Shown here: piece after piece, positions 26,098 through 36,098 of the stretch
Numbering within the stretch: the first letter of the stretch is position 1
Layout of the letters: every line of letters starts with the position of its first letter
Assembly: GCF_001598355.1 (NCBI RefSeq)
Contig: NZ_BCYU01000033.1
Coordinates: 1 to 48,117, forward strand
Length of the DNA: 48,117 nucleotides
Origin: Sphingomonas asaccharolytica NBRC 15499
GTDB taxonomy: Bacteria; Pseudomonadota; Alphaproteobacteria; Sphingomonadales; Sphingomonadaceae
Direction of reading: 5' to 3'
Program-made: the position numbers and the translations under genes
Notes under the pieces: model-generated
Told to the model about the DNA's origin: nothing
Database searches by the model: none
The model's input: only the letters and a program-made list of their open reading frames with translations

Positions 26098-26126
26098 TTG
26101 ACACTGCGAACGACTCTCAATAGCGG
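26098..26126 (+). promoter_or_regulatory. Promoter of the TonB receptor operon with a second Fur-like box
   Basis: A consensus -35 TTGACA (26098-26103) lies 17 bases before TAGCGG, a weak -10. Between them TGCGAACGACTCTCA (26105-26119) matches the Fur pattern at 11 of 14 positions. It lies 28 bases centre-to-centre from the stronger box at 26076. A regulator here would block polymerase. Confidence 0.55.
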
Positions 26127-26149
26127 GTCTCCCAACAAGGGAGATAAGA

Positions 26150-28672
26150 GTGAATCGCAACAATCCCGCGCGTCGCGTCGCGCAGCCTGCTTTCCTGGCC
26201 TTGTCCTGCGTCGGCGCCTTCGCCACGCACCCGGCGCTCGCCGCTGACGGGCCCGATCCGACGCCGGCCAATGACGACAATGATAGCGACGGCCAGGGTC
26301 GCCGCGACATCATCATCAATGGCCAGCGGATCAGGAATGCGGCCGATCCTAGCGGGCCCAAGGACGTCGCGCCGATCGTCAACACCCCGAAGGCGATCGT
26401 CGTCCTGTCACGTGATGTGATCGATCAGACCGGTTCGGCGAGCCTGCAGGACGCGCTGCGCACTGTCCCGGGAATCACCTTTGGCGCGGCCGAGGGCGGC
26501 AACCCGATCGGCGATCGTCCGTTCATCCGCGGCTTCGACAGCCAGGGCTCGATCTATGTCGACGGCGTTCGCGACCTGTCGTCGCAAAGCCGCGAAGTGT
26601 TTGCGATCGACTCGGTTCAGATCGTGCGCGGGTCGGACTCGACGCTCGGCGGCCGCGGCTCGGCCGGCGGCACGATCAACATCATCTCGAAATTGCCGCA
26701 GCTGGGCAATTTCGGGTCGGCCACCGCCAGCTATGGCAATGGCGACTACAAGCGTATCACCGGCGATCTCAACATCCAGCTATTGCCCAATGTCGCGTTC
26801 CGAATCGAAGGGTTGTGGCACGACCAGGACGTAGTCGACCGCAATGCGATCTGGTCCCGGCGCTGGGGCTTCGCGCCCAGCCTGACGATCGGGGTCGGCA
26901 CCTCCACCCGGCTCACTGCGAGCTATTATTACCTGGAGAGCCACGAACTGCCCGACAGCGGCATTCCGTATCTGTACGTCTGCACCGCAACCAACTGCAA
27001 CGCGCCGCTCGGTAACAGCGTGACGACGCCGGCGCTGGGCAAGATCACCACGATTACCGGAGCGACTGGCGTCGTCGACCGCTCCGCTTTCTACGGCATC
27101 GCCGACCGCGATTTCCGCGATACCTCGACCAATCAGGCGATGCTGCGGTTGGAGCATGATTTCGGCACGCTGACGCTGCGCAACACGGCTCGCTTCACGC
27201 GTAACGTCCAGAACTACATCTATACCCAGCCCGACGACACCCAGGGCAATGTGTTCGGGACGCGCTCGGCCAACCCCACGACCAATCCGGCGGGCAGTGT
27301 CTATACCGGTGGCTTGGTCTGGCGCCGGGCCAATACGCGCTATGGCTATTCGACCAGCATCGTCGACCAGACCGATCTGGGCGGCACGTTCAAGACCGGC
27401 GGGATCGAGCACAGCTTCGCGATCGGCACCGAATTCGCGTGGGAGAAGACGCGGCGCGGCACTTATGTGCTGGCGACCGGGTCGACCGCGACCCCGCGCT
27501 GCAACACCAGCACCATCGCGCGGTACAATTGCACCAGCCTGTTCGCGCCCAACCCGTACGACCCGTGGGTCAATTATGTCAGCGATTCGTCGACCGTCAC
27601 CGCGCCGGTCACGAAGGGTGCGCCCAATACCGAAACGCAGAACGATGCGGAAACGCAGGCGGTCTATGCGTTCGATTCGATCACGCTGATCCCGCAGTTG
27701 ATCGTCAATCTCGGCGTGCGCTTCGATCGCTTTAAGTCGACCACGACGTTGCCGTTCGCAGCAGGTGCCGCGGCCGCCCGGTTGTCGAAAGTTGACAATC
27801 TGTTCAACTGGCAGGCGGGTGTGGTGTTCAAGCCGACTAGCGAGACCAGCGTCTATGCCAGCTATGCGACAGCGGCCACACCGCCGAACAGTTTGCTAGG
27901 TGAAGGTCGCGAGGACAATGCGCTGCCGACCACGGTCACCAACCAGAATCTGGCGATTCTCGACGCGCTAAAGGTCCAAAAGACCAAGTCGTACGAGGTC
28001 GGCGCCAAGGCCAGCCTGTTCAAGGAGAAGCTCGCGCTGGGCTTCGCCGCCTTCCAGACCGAGATCAATAACGCCCGTGTCCAGATCGATGCCAACACGG
28101 TGGGGTTCCTTGGGCGGACCCGCGTCCGTGGTCTCGAATTTACCGCCAGCGGTCAGATCCTGCCTGGCTGGACGGTGTTCGGCGGCTATACTTATCTCGA
28201 CCCCAAGATCATCGATGCCGGCAACACCGCCCTGGCCGTTGCGGCAAACGGCCCTGCGGTGGCAACTACAGTCTATGTCACGTCGGTCAGCAATGGCCGC
28301 CAGGTGCCGCAGACTGCCAAGAACAGCTTTACGATGTCGAGCCAGTTCGCCGTGAACAAGCAATTCACGATCGGTGGCGGCGCGATCTTCATGGACAAGC
28401 AGATTAGCGGCTATGCCGATAATCGTGCCGCGACACAGACCAGCGCGGGCGTCGTGACGGTCACCCCGGCAACCAAGGTGCTGACTCGCGAAATACCAAG
28501 CTATTGGCGCTTCGATGCCAATGCGGCCTACAGCATCACCCAGAATGTCCGGCTCAGCGTCAACGCGCAAAACCTGACCAACAAGACCTATTTCAGCAAC
28601 ACCTTCACCAATCACTATGCGACCATCGCGCCCGGCCGGACGGTGTTCGGCACGGTGGAGGTCAAGTTCTGA
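26150..28672 (+). CDS. TonB-dependent siderophore receptor (Fiu/PiuA-like)
   Basis: The 840-residue outer-membrane receptor has a signal peptide (cut after about 32), a plug domain (TPKAIVVLSRDVIDQTGSAS, then RPFIRGFDSQGSIYVDGVRD) and a 22-strand beta barrel ending in the outer-membrane signature VFGTVEVKF. It probably imports ferric catechol siderophores using TonB. GTG at 26150 is preceded by AAGGGAG (26137-26143). The receptor is the first gene of an operon with Sel1, PiuC and PepSY proteins, a common iron-uptake set, and has Fur-type boxes upstream. Confidence 0.92.
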   Translation: MNRNNPARRVAQPAFLALSCVGAFATHPALAADGPDPTPANDDNDSDGQGRRDIIINGQRIRNAADPSGPKDVAPIVNTPKAIVVLSRDVIDQTGSASLQDALRTVPGITFGAAEGGNPIGDRPFIRGFDSQGSIYVDGVRDLSSQSREVFAIDSVQIVRGSDSTLGGRGSAGGTINIISKLPQLGNFGSATASYGNGDYKRITGDLNIQLLPNVAFRIEGLWHDQDVVDRNAIWSRRWGFAPSLTIGVGTSTRLTASYYYLESHELPDSGIPYLYVCTATNCNAPLGNSVTTPALGKITTITGATGVVDRSAFYGIADRDFRDTSTNQAMLRLEHDFGTLTLRNTARFTRNVQNYIYTQPDDTQGNVFGTRSANPTTNPAGSVYTGGLVWRRANTRYGYSTSIVDQTDLGGTFKTGGIEHSFAIGTEFAWEKTRRGTYVLATGSTATPRCNTSTIARYNCTSLFAPNPYDPWVNYVSDSSTVTAPVTKGAPNTETQNDAETQAVYAFDSITLIPQLIVNLGVRFDRFKSTTTLPFAAGAAAARLSKVDNLFNWQAGVVFKPTSETSVYASYATAATPPNSLLGEGREDNALPTTVTNQNLAILDALKVQKTKSYEVGAKASLFKEKLALGFAAFQTEINNARVQIDANTVGFLGRTRVRGLEFTASGQILPGWTVFGGYTYLDPKIIDAGNTALAVAANGPAVATTVYVTSVSNGRQVPQTAKNSFTMSSQFAVNKQFTIGGGAIFMDKQISGYADNRAATQTSAGVVTVTPATKVLTREIPSYWRFDANAAYSITQNVRLSVNAQNLTNKTYFSNTFTNHYATIAPGRTVFGTVEVKF

Positions 28673-29403
28673 CGACGACATCCCCCACCGCCGTCGTCAG
28701 TGCCGCGCGCATCCCGGATGATCCCGGGGAGCGCGCGGCGTTCCTTCGTCGACTTGCCGAGAGCGGGGAGGCCGAGGCACAGGCGCTTTACGGTCAATTG
28801 CTGCTCGACGGGAATGGCGTCGCCAGGGACGAGGCGACCGGGTTCGTCTGGTTCAACCGCGCCGCGGCGCAAGGGCATCTAATGGCGCTCAACATGGTCG
28901 GGCGCTGCTACGATCTCGGCTGGGGCGTTGCCGTGGACAAGGTGCGCGCGGCCGATTGCTATCGCATCGCCGCCGAGCGCGGGCTCGACTGGGCGATGTA
29001 CAATTACGCGACCTTGCTCGCGCTGGGTCATGGCGTCGCCGAGGACAAAGCGGCAGCGCTCGCCTGGTTCGAAAAGGCCGCCAAGCTCGGTAATGCCAAA
29101 GCGATCAACTTCGTCGGCAGTTTCCATGAGGATGGCTGGGTAGTCGCGCGCAACCTGACCAAGGCGGCGCGGTTCTATGAGCGCGCGGCCGAAGGCGGCG
29201 ACTTCCGCGGTATGTTCAACCACGCCCGCATGCTTGGCGCCAAGGGACGCGGCGAGGAAGCGCTGCGGTGGATCGAACGGGCAGGGGAGCGGGCAACGCC
29301 GGCCTTTGTCGCCAAGGCCGCTGCTTTTCTCGACGCCTCGCCTGTGCCCGCCTTTCGCGCGCGCGGCCGCGCCGCGATCGAACGCGGAGCGGGCCGATGC
29401 TGA
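28669..29403 (+). CDS. Sel1-repeat protein, apparent CTG start
   Basis: The 244-residue protein has about five Sel1/TPR-like helical repeats ([73 protein letters not shown]) used for protein contacts. No ATG, GTG or TTG fits between the receptor stop and the first repeat. A CTG at 28669 overlaps the receptor stop (CTGA) and has GGAGG 7 bases upstream. A TTG at 28504 would overlap the receptor by about 170 bases. The pairing with PiuC is common in this locus type. Confidence 0.8.
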   Translation: MTTTSPTAVVSAARIPDDPGERAAFLRRLAESGEAEAQALYGQLLLDGNGVARDEATGFVWFNRAAAQGHLMALNMVGRCYDLGWGVAVDKVRAADCYRIAAERGLDWAMYNYATLLALGHGVAEDKAAALAWFEKAAKLGNAKAINFVGSFHEDGWVVARNLTKAARFYERAAEGGDFRGMFNHARMLGAKGRGEEALRWIERAGERATPAFVAKAAAFLDASPVPAFRARGRAAIERGAGRC

Positions 29404-30080
29404 TCGCTATCCCCGATGTGCTCGACGCGTCGGGTGTCGCCAGGATGCGCGCGATTATCGATGCGGCCGAGTGGATCGACGGCAACGCGACTTCGGGCCA
29501 TCAATCGGCGCTCGCCAAGAAGAACGCGCAATTGCCGGAAGAGTCGCCGGCGGCGCGCGAGGCGGGGGCGATGGTGCTCGATGCGCTGTCGGGGGCGGCC
29601 TTGTTCGTCGCCGCGGCACTCCCTCTCAAAGTCTATCCGCCGCTGTTCAATCGTTATGCCGGTGGCGACACGTTCGGCGCGCATGTCGACAGCGCGATCC
29701 GCATCCGGCGCGGCAGCGACTTTCGCGTGCGCAGCGACTTGTCGGCGACGCTCTTCCTGTCCGATCCCGACAGCTATGACGGCGGCGAATTGGTGATCGA
29801 GGATCAGTTCGGCGAACAGCGCGTCAAGCTGCCCGCCGGGCATATGGTGCTCTACCCCGCGTCGAGCGTGCACAGGGTCGAGCCCGTCGCGCGCGGCGAG
29901 CGAGTCGCTTCTTTCTTCTGGATCCAGTCGATGGTCCGCGACGACGGCGCGCGCCGCATTTTGTTCGAGCTCGACCAGGCAGTGCAGGACGTCGCGGCAC
30001 GCCTGGGGCAGGCCGATCCGACTGCGGTCCGCCTCACCGGCACTTATCACAATCTCCTCCGGCGCTGGGCCGAGGCGTAA
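29397..30080 (+). CDS. piuC: PKHD-type Fe(II)/2-oxoglutarate hydroxylase (PiuC/YbiX)
   Basis: The 227-residue double-stranded beta-helix dioxygenase keeps the iron triad His96, Asp98 ([10 protein letters not shown]) and His159 (SSVHRVEPV), plus Arg169, the 2-oxoglutarate anchor ([10 protein letters not shown]). The family is induced under iron limitation next to siderophore receptors; its target is not settled. The ATG overlaps the Sel1 stop by 7 bases, so these two are translated together. Confidence 0.93.
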   Translation: MLIAIPDVLDASGVARMRAIIDAAEWIDGNATSGHQSALAKKNAQLPEESPAAREAGAMVLDALSGAALFVAAALPLKVYPPLFNRYAGGDTFGAHVDSAIRIRRGSDFRVRSDLSATLFLSDPDSYDGGELVIEDQFGEQRVKLPAGHMVLYPASSVHRVEPVARGERVASFFWIQSMVRDDGARRILFELDQAVQDVAARLGQADPTAVRLTGTYHNLLRRWAEA

Positions 30081-30088
30081 GGGCAAAG

Positions 30089-31198
30089 ATGACCAAGATT
30101 GGGCTGCGCAATTTCTGGTTCCAGGTGCACAAATGGATCGGGCTGATCCTGGCGATCCTGATCATCCCGCTCTGCGTGACCGGTGCCGCCTTGGTGTGGG
30201 ACGAAGCGCTCGATCACGGCCTCAATCCCCAGCGCTACGCGGTGAGCGGCGAGCAGACGATCGATCCGCAGCTCTATATCGCGGCGGCGAAATCGGTGTT
30301 GAAAACTGGCGACCGCATCCAGTCGATCACCTTTCCCAATGGCGAGGGGCCCGTCGTCGTCGCAGCGACACCGGCGGGGATGAAGCCACAAGCGGGGCCG
30401 CCGGCGCGGACCAACGTCTGGCTCGACCCGCCGACCGCGCGGGTGCTCGATTGCGCGAGCAGCAATTCGGGGCTGATCCGCGCGATGCACATGATCCATG
30501 GCAGCTTGATGATCCCGGTCTGGGGACGCTCGATCGTCGGCTGGCTGGGCGTCGCGATGCTGTTCTCGTGCTTTACCGGCATCTGGCTGTGGTGGCCGAC
30601 CGTCGGCAAATGGGTGCGCGGGCTCAGGTGGCGGCGGCATCGCCATCTCGACACCAATTTGCACCATCTGTTCGGCTTCTGGATCGCCTTGCCGTTGTTC
30701 GTGTTGTCGTTGACGGGGGCGTGGATCAGCTTCCCGCAATTCTTCGGCGCGATGTCGGGGGCGCAGTCGCAAAAGGGGCCGGATCGCGCGGCGATGGCGC
30801 GCGCCAAGCCGCTGGAGGCACCGAAGACCGGCCTCGATACCGCGATCGCGAGCGCACAGGCGGCATTGCCCGGCGATGTGGTGATGGTTGCCTGGCCGAC
30901 CGATCTCAAGCCCGAATGGACGGTGACGATCGGGGCAGGGGCGGGGCGTCAGGTCAAGATCGACGACGCGACCGGCGCGGCCAAGGTCTCGCCGCCGCCC
31001 CGGGAAGACACCGCCCGCCTGATGCGCCGCATCCATGACGGCACGCGGATGGGGCTGGTGTGGCAGGTGGTGATTTTTCTGGGCGGGCTGCTGCCGGCGA
31101 TCCTGGCGATCACCGGGGTGATCATGTGGTGGCGGGCGCGGGGATGGAAGGCTGAGTTGAAGGCGCGGCAGAAGGTGAGGGCGGTCGTCAAGGCCTGA
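30089..31198 (+). CDS. PepSY-associated membrane protein
   Basis: The 369-residue inner-membrane protein has four to five helices: WIGLILAILIIPLCVTGAAL near the start, WLGVAMLFSCFTGIWLWWP in the middle (about 150-168), FWIALPLFVLSLTGAWISF, and a C-terminal LGGLLPAILAITGVIMWWR. A PepSY-type periplasmic loop (about 45-110) contains the AAAKSVLKTGDRIQ motif. These proteins are thought to act as ferric reductases or to help release iron from siderophores. It is 8 bases after piuC and closes the operon. Confidence 0.9.
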   Translation: MTKIGLRNFWFQVHKWIGLILAILIIPLCVTGAALVWDEALDHGLNPQRYAVSGEQTIDPQLYIAAAKSVLKTGDRIQSITFPNGEGPVVVAATPAGMKPQAGPPARTNVWLDPPTARVLDCASSNSGLIRAMHMIHGSLMIPVWGRSIVGWLGVAMLFSCFTGIWLWWPTVGKWVRGLRWRRHRHLDTNLHHLFGFWIALPLFVLSLTGAWISFPQFFGAMSGAQSQKGPDRAAMARAKPLEAPKTGLDTAIASAQAALPGDVVMVAWPTDLKPEWTVTIGAGAGRQVKIDDATGAAKVSPPPREDTARLMRRIHDGTRMGLVWQVVIFLGGLLPAILAITGVIMWWRARGWKAELKARQKVRAVVKA

Positions 31199-31223
31199 AT
31201 CTGCCGTCGTCTGCGCTTTAAAG

Positions 31224-31360
31224 CCCTCTCCCGCTTGCGGGAGAGGGTTGGGTGAGGGTCTTCTTTCTTCTCTTTTTGGGCGAGAGCTGTCTGGAAGAAG
31301 AAAGAAGACCCTCACCCTCCCGCTTCGCGGGCCCCTCCCTCTCCCGCACGCGGGAGAGGG
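31224..31360. repeat. Cruciform-type intergenic repeat between convergent genes
   Basis: CCCTCTCCCGC-TT-GCGGGAGAGGG (31224-31247) and CCCTCTCCCGC-AC-GCGGGAGAGGG (31337-31360) flank a perfect 21-bp stem (31250-31270 with 31297-31317). A small CCCGC/GCGGG hairpin lies between. The PepSY gene ends to the left and the glutamate dehydrogenase gene ends to the right. It probably ends transcription both ways. Confidence 0.85.
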
Positions 31361-31373
31361 TTAGATGAGTCCG

Positions 31374-34300
31374 TTACCGCCCCAGCAACACTCGCGCTTG
31401 CCCCGCTATTTGCGCCAGCATCGCGGCATTCGGTGCCGCTGCCGTCCGGGCGCGGTCGACCACGCCCTTGAATTGGGCGACGCGGCCGGCATTGGTGCCC
31501 AGCCACATCTCCACCGCGCCCTCAGGATCCTTGCCGGCATGGCGTTCGAGGAATTCGAGGCGGAGCTGCTGGAAGTCGCGCGCGAGGCCGGCGATCAGCA
31601 GGCGTTCCCACGGATCGCTCGACAGGATGCGCGCGGCGGTCGCCTGCGCCCAGTCCAGCCCGAGTGCCTGGCCGAGGTGGGTGAAGGCGCGCGTCAGCAC
31701 GGTCTCGTCCATGCCGAGCTCGGCACCGAGATCGGCAAGGCCGACCGCGCCGTCGAGCTCGAACAGCCGCACGACCTTCTTCGCCAGCGCCGCCGGCGCG
31801 CCCGCCGCTTCCAGGCTGGTCGAAATGCGCACCGATTGCGCGCTCGCTTCCTCGAGCAGCAATTCCTTGGTCTTGCGGTCGAGCGCCGCGACGCCCTTGG
31901 CCAGCCGCGCGATCACGACCGACGGCGTGGCGCCGGGCGCGGTCACCCGCAACAGATCGGCGATCTGGCTGCGCACCGCGACCGCCACTTCGTCGAACAG
32001 CGCAAGGCGGCCCGCTTCGGGCATCGGTGCGCGCTCGATCTCGGCCCATAATTTGTCGAGATCGTAGAGCCGCTCGACCACCACGAACATCGCCGCGATG
32101 TCCGCCATTGCCGCGCCTTCCTCCTCCGCCAACTCGAACGGGTGGAGCACGCCGAGGCGATTGACGACGCGATTGGCGAGCTTGGTCGCGATGATCTCTC
32201 CGCGCAGGCGGTGATGGTCGATCGCCTCGCCGAACTTCTTGCGCATCGCCGGCGGGAAAGCGGCGTGGAGATCGGCGAGCAACTCGTCATCGCTGCCGAG
32301 GTTGGAATGCTCGATCGCATCCTGCAGCGCGAGCTTGGCGGTGGCAAGCAATACGGCAAGTTCGGGACGCGTCAGGCCGCGGCCTTCGGGCGCTCGACGG
32401 AGCAGGGTGCCGTTATCGGCCAGCCCCTCGACCACGCGGTCGAGCCGGCCGGCGCTCTCGAATATCTCGATCAAGCGGACGAAACTCGGCAAGGCCTGGG
32501 CGCCGTCCTGTTCCATGATCGACAGCGCCAGCGTCTGCAGCCGGTTGTCCTCGAGCACCAGATGCGCGACGTCGTCGGTCATCTGGACGAGCAACTTGTT
32601 GCGCGCCTCGAATTGCAGCCGGCCTTCGATCATCTCGCGGTTGAGCGCGATCTTGATATTGACCTCGTTATCCGAGCAATCGACGCCCGCCGAATTGTCG
32701 ATGAAGTCGGTGTTGATCCGGCCGCCCTTCGACGCGAAGGCGATGCGTCCGGCCTGGGTCACGCCGAGATTGGCGCCTTCGCCGATCGCGATCGCCCGGA
32801 TATCCTCGGCATTGACGCGCAGGCGGTCGTTGGCGGGATCGCCGACCTCGATATGGTTCTCGCTCGCGGCCTTCACATAAGTGCCAATGCCGCCGAACCA
32901 GATCAAATCGGCGGGCGATTTGAGGATCGCCGAGATCAACGCGGCGGGCTCGAGCTCGTCGGCCGAGATGTCGAGCGCGGCCTTGACCTGTTTCGACAGC
33001 GGGATCGTCTTGGCGCTGCGCGGGAACACGCCGCCGCCCTTCGAGATCAGCTTGGGATTATAGTCCGCCCAGCTCGACCGCGGCAGGTTGAACATGCGCT
33101 CACGCTCCGCCCAGCTCGCCGCCGGATCGGGATCGGGGTCGAGGAAGATGTGGCGATGGTCGAACGCCGCGACCAGTTTGATCGCCTGGCTCAGCAACAT
33201 GCCGTTGCCGAACACGTCGCCCGACATGTCGCCGCAGCCGACCACGCGGATCGATTGCGTCTGCACGTCGACCCCGCGCTCGGCGAAGTGGCGCTGGACC
33301 GAGACCCAGGCGCCCTTGGCAGTGATCGCCATTGCCTTGTGGTCATAGCCATAGCTGCCGCCCGAGGCGAAAGCGTCGCCCAGCCAGAAGCCGCGCTCGA
33401 TCGCGATGGCGTTTGCGACGTCGGAGAAGGTGGCCGTGCCCTTGTCGGCGGCGACGACGAAATAGGGGTCCTCGCCGTCCAGGATCGTCACGCCCCTGGG
33501 ATGGACGATCTTGCCCTCGACGATGTTGTCGGTGATCGACAGCAGAGTGCGGATGAAAATGCGGTAGCTCTCGGTCCCTTCGGCGAACCACGCGTCGCGA
33601 TCTACCGCGGGGCTGGGCAGCTGCTTGGGATAGAAGCCGCCCTTGGCCCCGGTCGGCACGATCACCGCGTTCTTGACCCGCTGCGCCTTCATCAGCCCGA
33701 GGATTTCGGTGCGGAAGTCGTCGCGCCGGTCGGACCAGCGTAGGCCGCCGCGCGCGACCGGGCCGGCGCGCAGATGGATGCCCTCGACCCGCGGCGAATA
33801 GACCCAGATCTCGCGCCAGGGCAGCGGCGCGGGGAGGCCCGGCACCTTGTGGCTGTCGAGCTTGAACGCCAGCGCCTCGTCGGCCGCAGGAGTGAAGGCG
33901 TTGGTACGCAGGGTCGCGGCGATCACACCGTGGATCGCGCGCAGGATGCGGTCGTCGTCGATCGCCGAGACGTTGTTGAGCCCCGCCTTGATCGCCTCAT
34001 CGGCAGCGATCACGCCGGCCTCGCTTTTGCCGCCCGGCGCATGCGCGGCGTTGAACCGGTCGATCAGCGCGGCGGTGACCGCCGGCGCGCGGCGCAGCGC
34101 ATCGACCACCGTGGTCAGGCCATAAGTCAGCCCGCCCTGGCGCAGATAGCGGAACCAGGCGCGGAACAGCACCGCCGAGCTTGGCGCCATGTTGAGGTCG
34201 ACGATCAGGCGGTTGAACGCGTCGTTCTCCGCATTGCCTTCCAGCACCGCGGCGACCGCATTTTCCAGCACGCTGGTATTGCCGTCGAATACAGCGCCGA

Positions 34301-35981
34301 CGCCGCCCGCCGACTCGATCAGGAATTCGTGGATAAAGCCCTGGCCCTCGTCGGTCAGCGCGGTCGGCACTTCCTCGATCACGCGAAAGCCGAAATTCTC
34401 CAGCACCGGCACCGCATCCGACAGCGCGATCGAGCCGCCGAGGCGATAGAGTTTCAGTCGCGCCTCGCCGCGCGCGTCGCGATACAGGCGCACCGCGCGC
34501 TGCTCCGGCGTCTCGAGCGTCGCAAGACTGAAGATGTCGCGCGCCGCTTCGTCGGCATTGTTGACCGTGCGATAGCCTTGCGGGAAGCAATTGGCCCAGC
34601 GCAGCGCCAGTCGGGTCGATCGCGCCACGTCGCTTTCCGCGAGCGCGGCTTCGACCGCGGGCGCCCAGCCGCGCATCATCCGCGCCAGCCGGGTGTCGAG
34701 CGCGGCGACGTCGGGCACGCGGCCCTCGCCACGCAGATCGACCGTATAGCGGATCAGCGCGACCAGATCGTCCATCGCGATCGCCCAGTTGAGCACGGCA
34801 CCGCCGGCCGCTTCGGCCAGCATATCGCCGATTGCGATGCGGCGCGCGGTGGTGAATTCGTCGCGCGGCAGCCACACGAAACAGAATAGATGCCGGCCCA
34901 GGATCGACCGCGCCATCACCAATTTGGGCCGCGGCCGGTCGGCCAGGCTCATTGCGGTCAGCGCGACGTCCTCCAGCGCCTCGGGCGTGAAGGCGATCAG
35001 CAGATCGTGGGGCAGGGTCGTCAGCGCATGTTCGAGCGCCTTGCCGGCATGGCCCTTGGGATCGAAGCCGAATTTCTTCTGCAGATCGCCCAGCCGGGTG
35101 CGCAGCCCGGGCACGTCGTCGGGTGGCGAGTTGAGCGCGGACGAGGTCCACAAGCCGGCATGGATCGACAGGCCGGAGACCTTCTTGCCGTCGCGGATCG
35201 GCACCACGATCAGGTCGAGCGGGATGTGGCGATGCACGCTGGAAATGAAGTTCGACTTGAGCAGCAGCGGCGCCTCATTGCCCTTTTCGAACCATTCGAT
35301 CGCCAGCGCGCGTGAGGCTTCGGCCAGGATCGGGGTCTCGTGCTTGTTGCGGCAGATGCCGAGCGGATCGCGGGCGCCGCCTTCGCGGCCGAACTTGCCA
35401 TGACCCAGCAGGGTGAAATGGCGGTCGAGGAACCAGCGGAGCAATTCGGCGCCCGTGCCGGTCAGAGTCGCGGCATCGGCTGCCATCGCTTCCTGCAATG
35501 GCACCCAATCGTATACCGCGGCGCGAACGTCCTTCAGATTGTCTTCGAGCGCGGTGACCAACGCGCGGCGCTCGCGCGCATCGGCCCGCTCCATCTCGAT
35601 ATAGATCATCGATTCGGGATTGCCGTCGCCGACGCCCATCAGCCCGCCCGAGGGATCGCGCGTGACCGGGATGACCGGGTGGATGATGCGATCGACCGCA
35701 ATGCCCTGCGCCGCGATCGTCGCCGCGACCGAATCGACCAGGAACGGCATGTCGTCATTGACGATCGCCACCCGCATGCGGCGGCGCGGATCGTTGGCCG
35801 CGATCGGCTCGATCGCCATGGTCGGCCCGCCCGGCGGACGGCTATAGGCAGCGGTGGCGACGAAGTTCGCCGCTTCCGCGCGCTCCGCCTTTCCAAACCC
35901 CTGCAGCTCTCCCGGCAAGGCGCCCTTGGTCAGCCGGTCCGCAAGCGCGTCCGACAGCGATTTCAGCGTGGTCTTGGCCAT
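31374..35981 (-). CDS. NAD-specific glutamate dehydrogenase, large type
   Basis: The 1535-residue protein is the large (about 170-180 kDa) NAD-dependent enzyme that turns glutamate into 2-oxoglutarate and ammonium, mainly for amino-acid breakdown. A long N-terminal regulatory part (ACT-like) occupies roughly the first half. The catalytic part has GLRWSDRRDDFRTEILGLM, the active-site lysine loop VPTGAKGGFYPKQLP (about 775) and the NAD-binding loop VVGCGDMSGDVFGNG (about 915). The length is near the family norm. It is sometimes named gdhB or gdh2. It is transcribed alone, toward the cruciform at 31224-31360. Confidence 0.93.
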   Translation of the reverse strand: MAKTTLKSLSDALADRLTKGALPGELQGFGKAERAEAANFVATAAYSRPPGGPTMAIEPIAANDPRRRMRVAIVNDDMPFLVDSVAATIAAQGIAVDRIIHPVIPVTRDPSGGLMGVGDGNPESMIYIEMERADARERRALVTALEDNLKDVRAAVYDWVPLQEAMAADAATLTGTGAELLRWFLDRHFTLLGHGKFGREGGARDPLGICRNKHETPILAEASRALAIEWFEKGNEAPLLLKSNFISSVHRHIPLDLIVVPIRDGKKVSGLSIHAGLWTSSALNSPPDDVPGLRTRLGDLQKKFGFDPKGHAGKALEHALTTLPHDLLIAFTPEALEDVALTAMSLADRPRPKLVMARSILGRHLFCFVWLPRDEFTTARRIAIGDMLAEAAGGAVLNWAIAMDDLVALIRYTVDLRGEGRVPDVAALDTRLARMMRGWAPAVEAALAESDVARSTRLALRWANCFPQGYRTVNNADEAARDIFSLATLETPEQRAVRLYRDARGEARLKLYRLGGSIALSDAVPVLENFGFRVIEEVPTALTDEGQGFIHEFLIESAGGVGAVFDGNTSVLENAVAAVLEGNAENDAFNRLIVDLNMAPSSAVLFRAWFRYLRQGGLTYGLTTVVDALRRAPAVTAALIDRFNAAHAPGGKSEAGVIAADEAIKAGLNNVSAIDDDRILRAIHGVIAATLRTNAFTPAADEALAFKLDSHKVPGLPAPLPWREIWVYSPRVEGIHLRAGPVARGGLRWSDRRDDFRTEILGLMKAQRVKNAVIVPTGAKGGFYPKQLPSPAVDRDAWFAEGTESYRIFIRTLLSITDNIVEGKIVHPRGVTILDGEDPYFVVAADKGTATFSDVANAIAIERGFWLGDAFASGGSYGYDHKAMAITAKGAWVSVQRHFAERGVDVQTQSIRVVGCGDMSGDVFGNGMLLSQAIKLVAAFDHRHIFLDPDPDPAASWAERERMFNLPRSSWADYNPKLISKGGGVFPRSAKTIPLSKQVKAALDISADELEPAALISAILKSPADLIWFGGIGTYVKAASENHIEVGDPANDRLRVNAEDIRAIAIGEGANLGVTQAGRIAFASKGGRINTDFIDNSAGVDCSDNEVNIKIALNREMIEGRLQFEARNKLLVQMTDDVAHLVLEDNRLQTLALSIMEQDGAQALPSFVRLIEIFESAGRLDRVVEGLADNGTLLRRAPEGRGLTRPELAVLLATAKLALQDAIEHSNLGSDDELLADLHAAFPPAMRKKFGEAIDHHRLRGEIIATKLANRVVNRLGVLHPFELAEEEGAAMADIAAMFVVVERLYDLDKLWAEIERAPMPEAGRLALFDEVAVAVRSQIADLLRVTAPGATPSVVIARLAKGVAALDRKTKELLLEEASAQSVRISTSLEAAGAPAALAKKVVRLFELDGAVGLADLGAELGMDETVLTRAFTHLGQALGLDWAQATAARILSSDPWERLLIAGLARDFQQLRLEFLERHAGKDPEGAVEMWLGTNAGRVAQFKGVVDRARTAAAPNAAMLAQIAGQARVLLGR

Positions 35982-36098
35982 CGCCGTCCTATGCCCCCGT
36001 GGGACGATGGGCTCAAGGATAGTTTCGGGTGTAACTTGGTTTGTGCGTTAGCGGGGTGCTCACCTGACACGCGAAACGTCGTCATCCCGGCAATAGCC

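Noticed and set aside
28504..28668. TTG start for the Sel1 gene inside the receptor gene
   Set aside because: It would overlap the receptor by about 170 bases and adds residues unlike the family; the CTG with GGAGG fits better.
32142..33743. Plus-strand reading frame inside the glutamate dehydrogenase gene
   Set aside because: Antisense shadow; the opposite strand has conserved enzyme motifs through the whole span.
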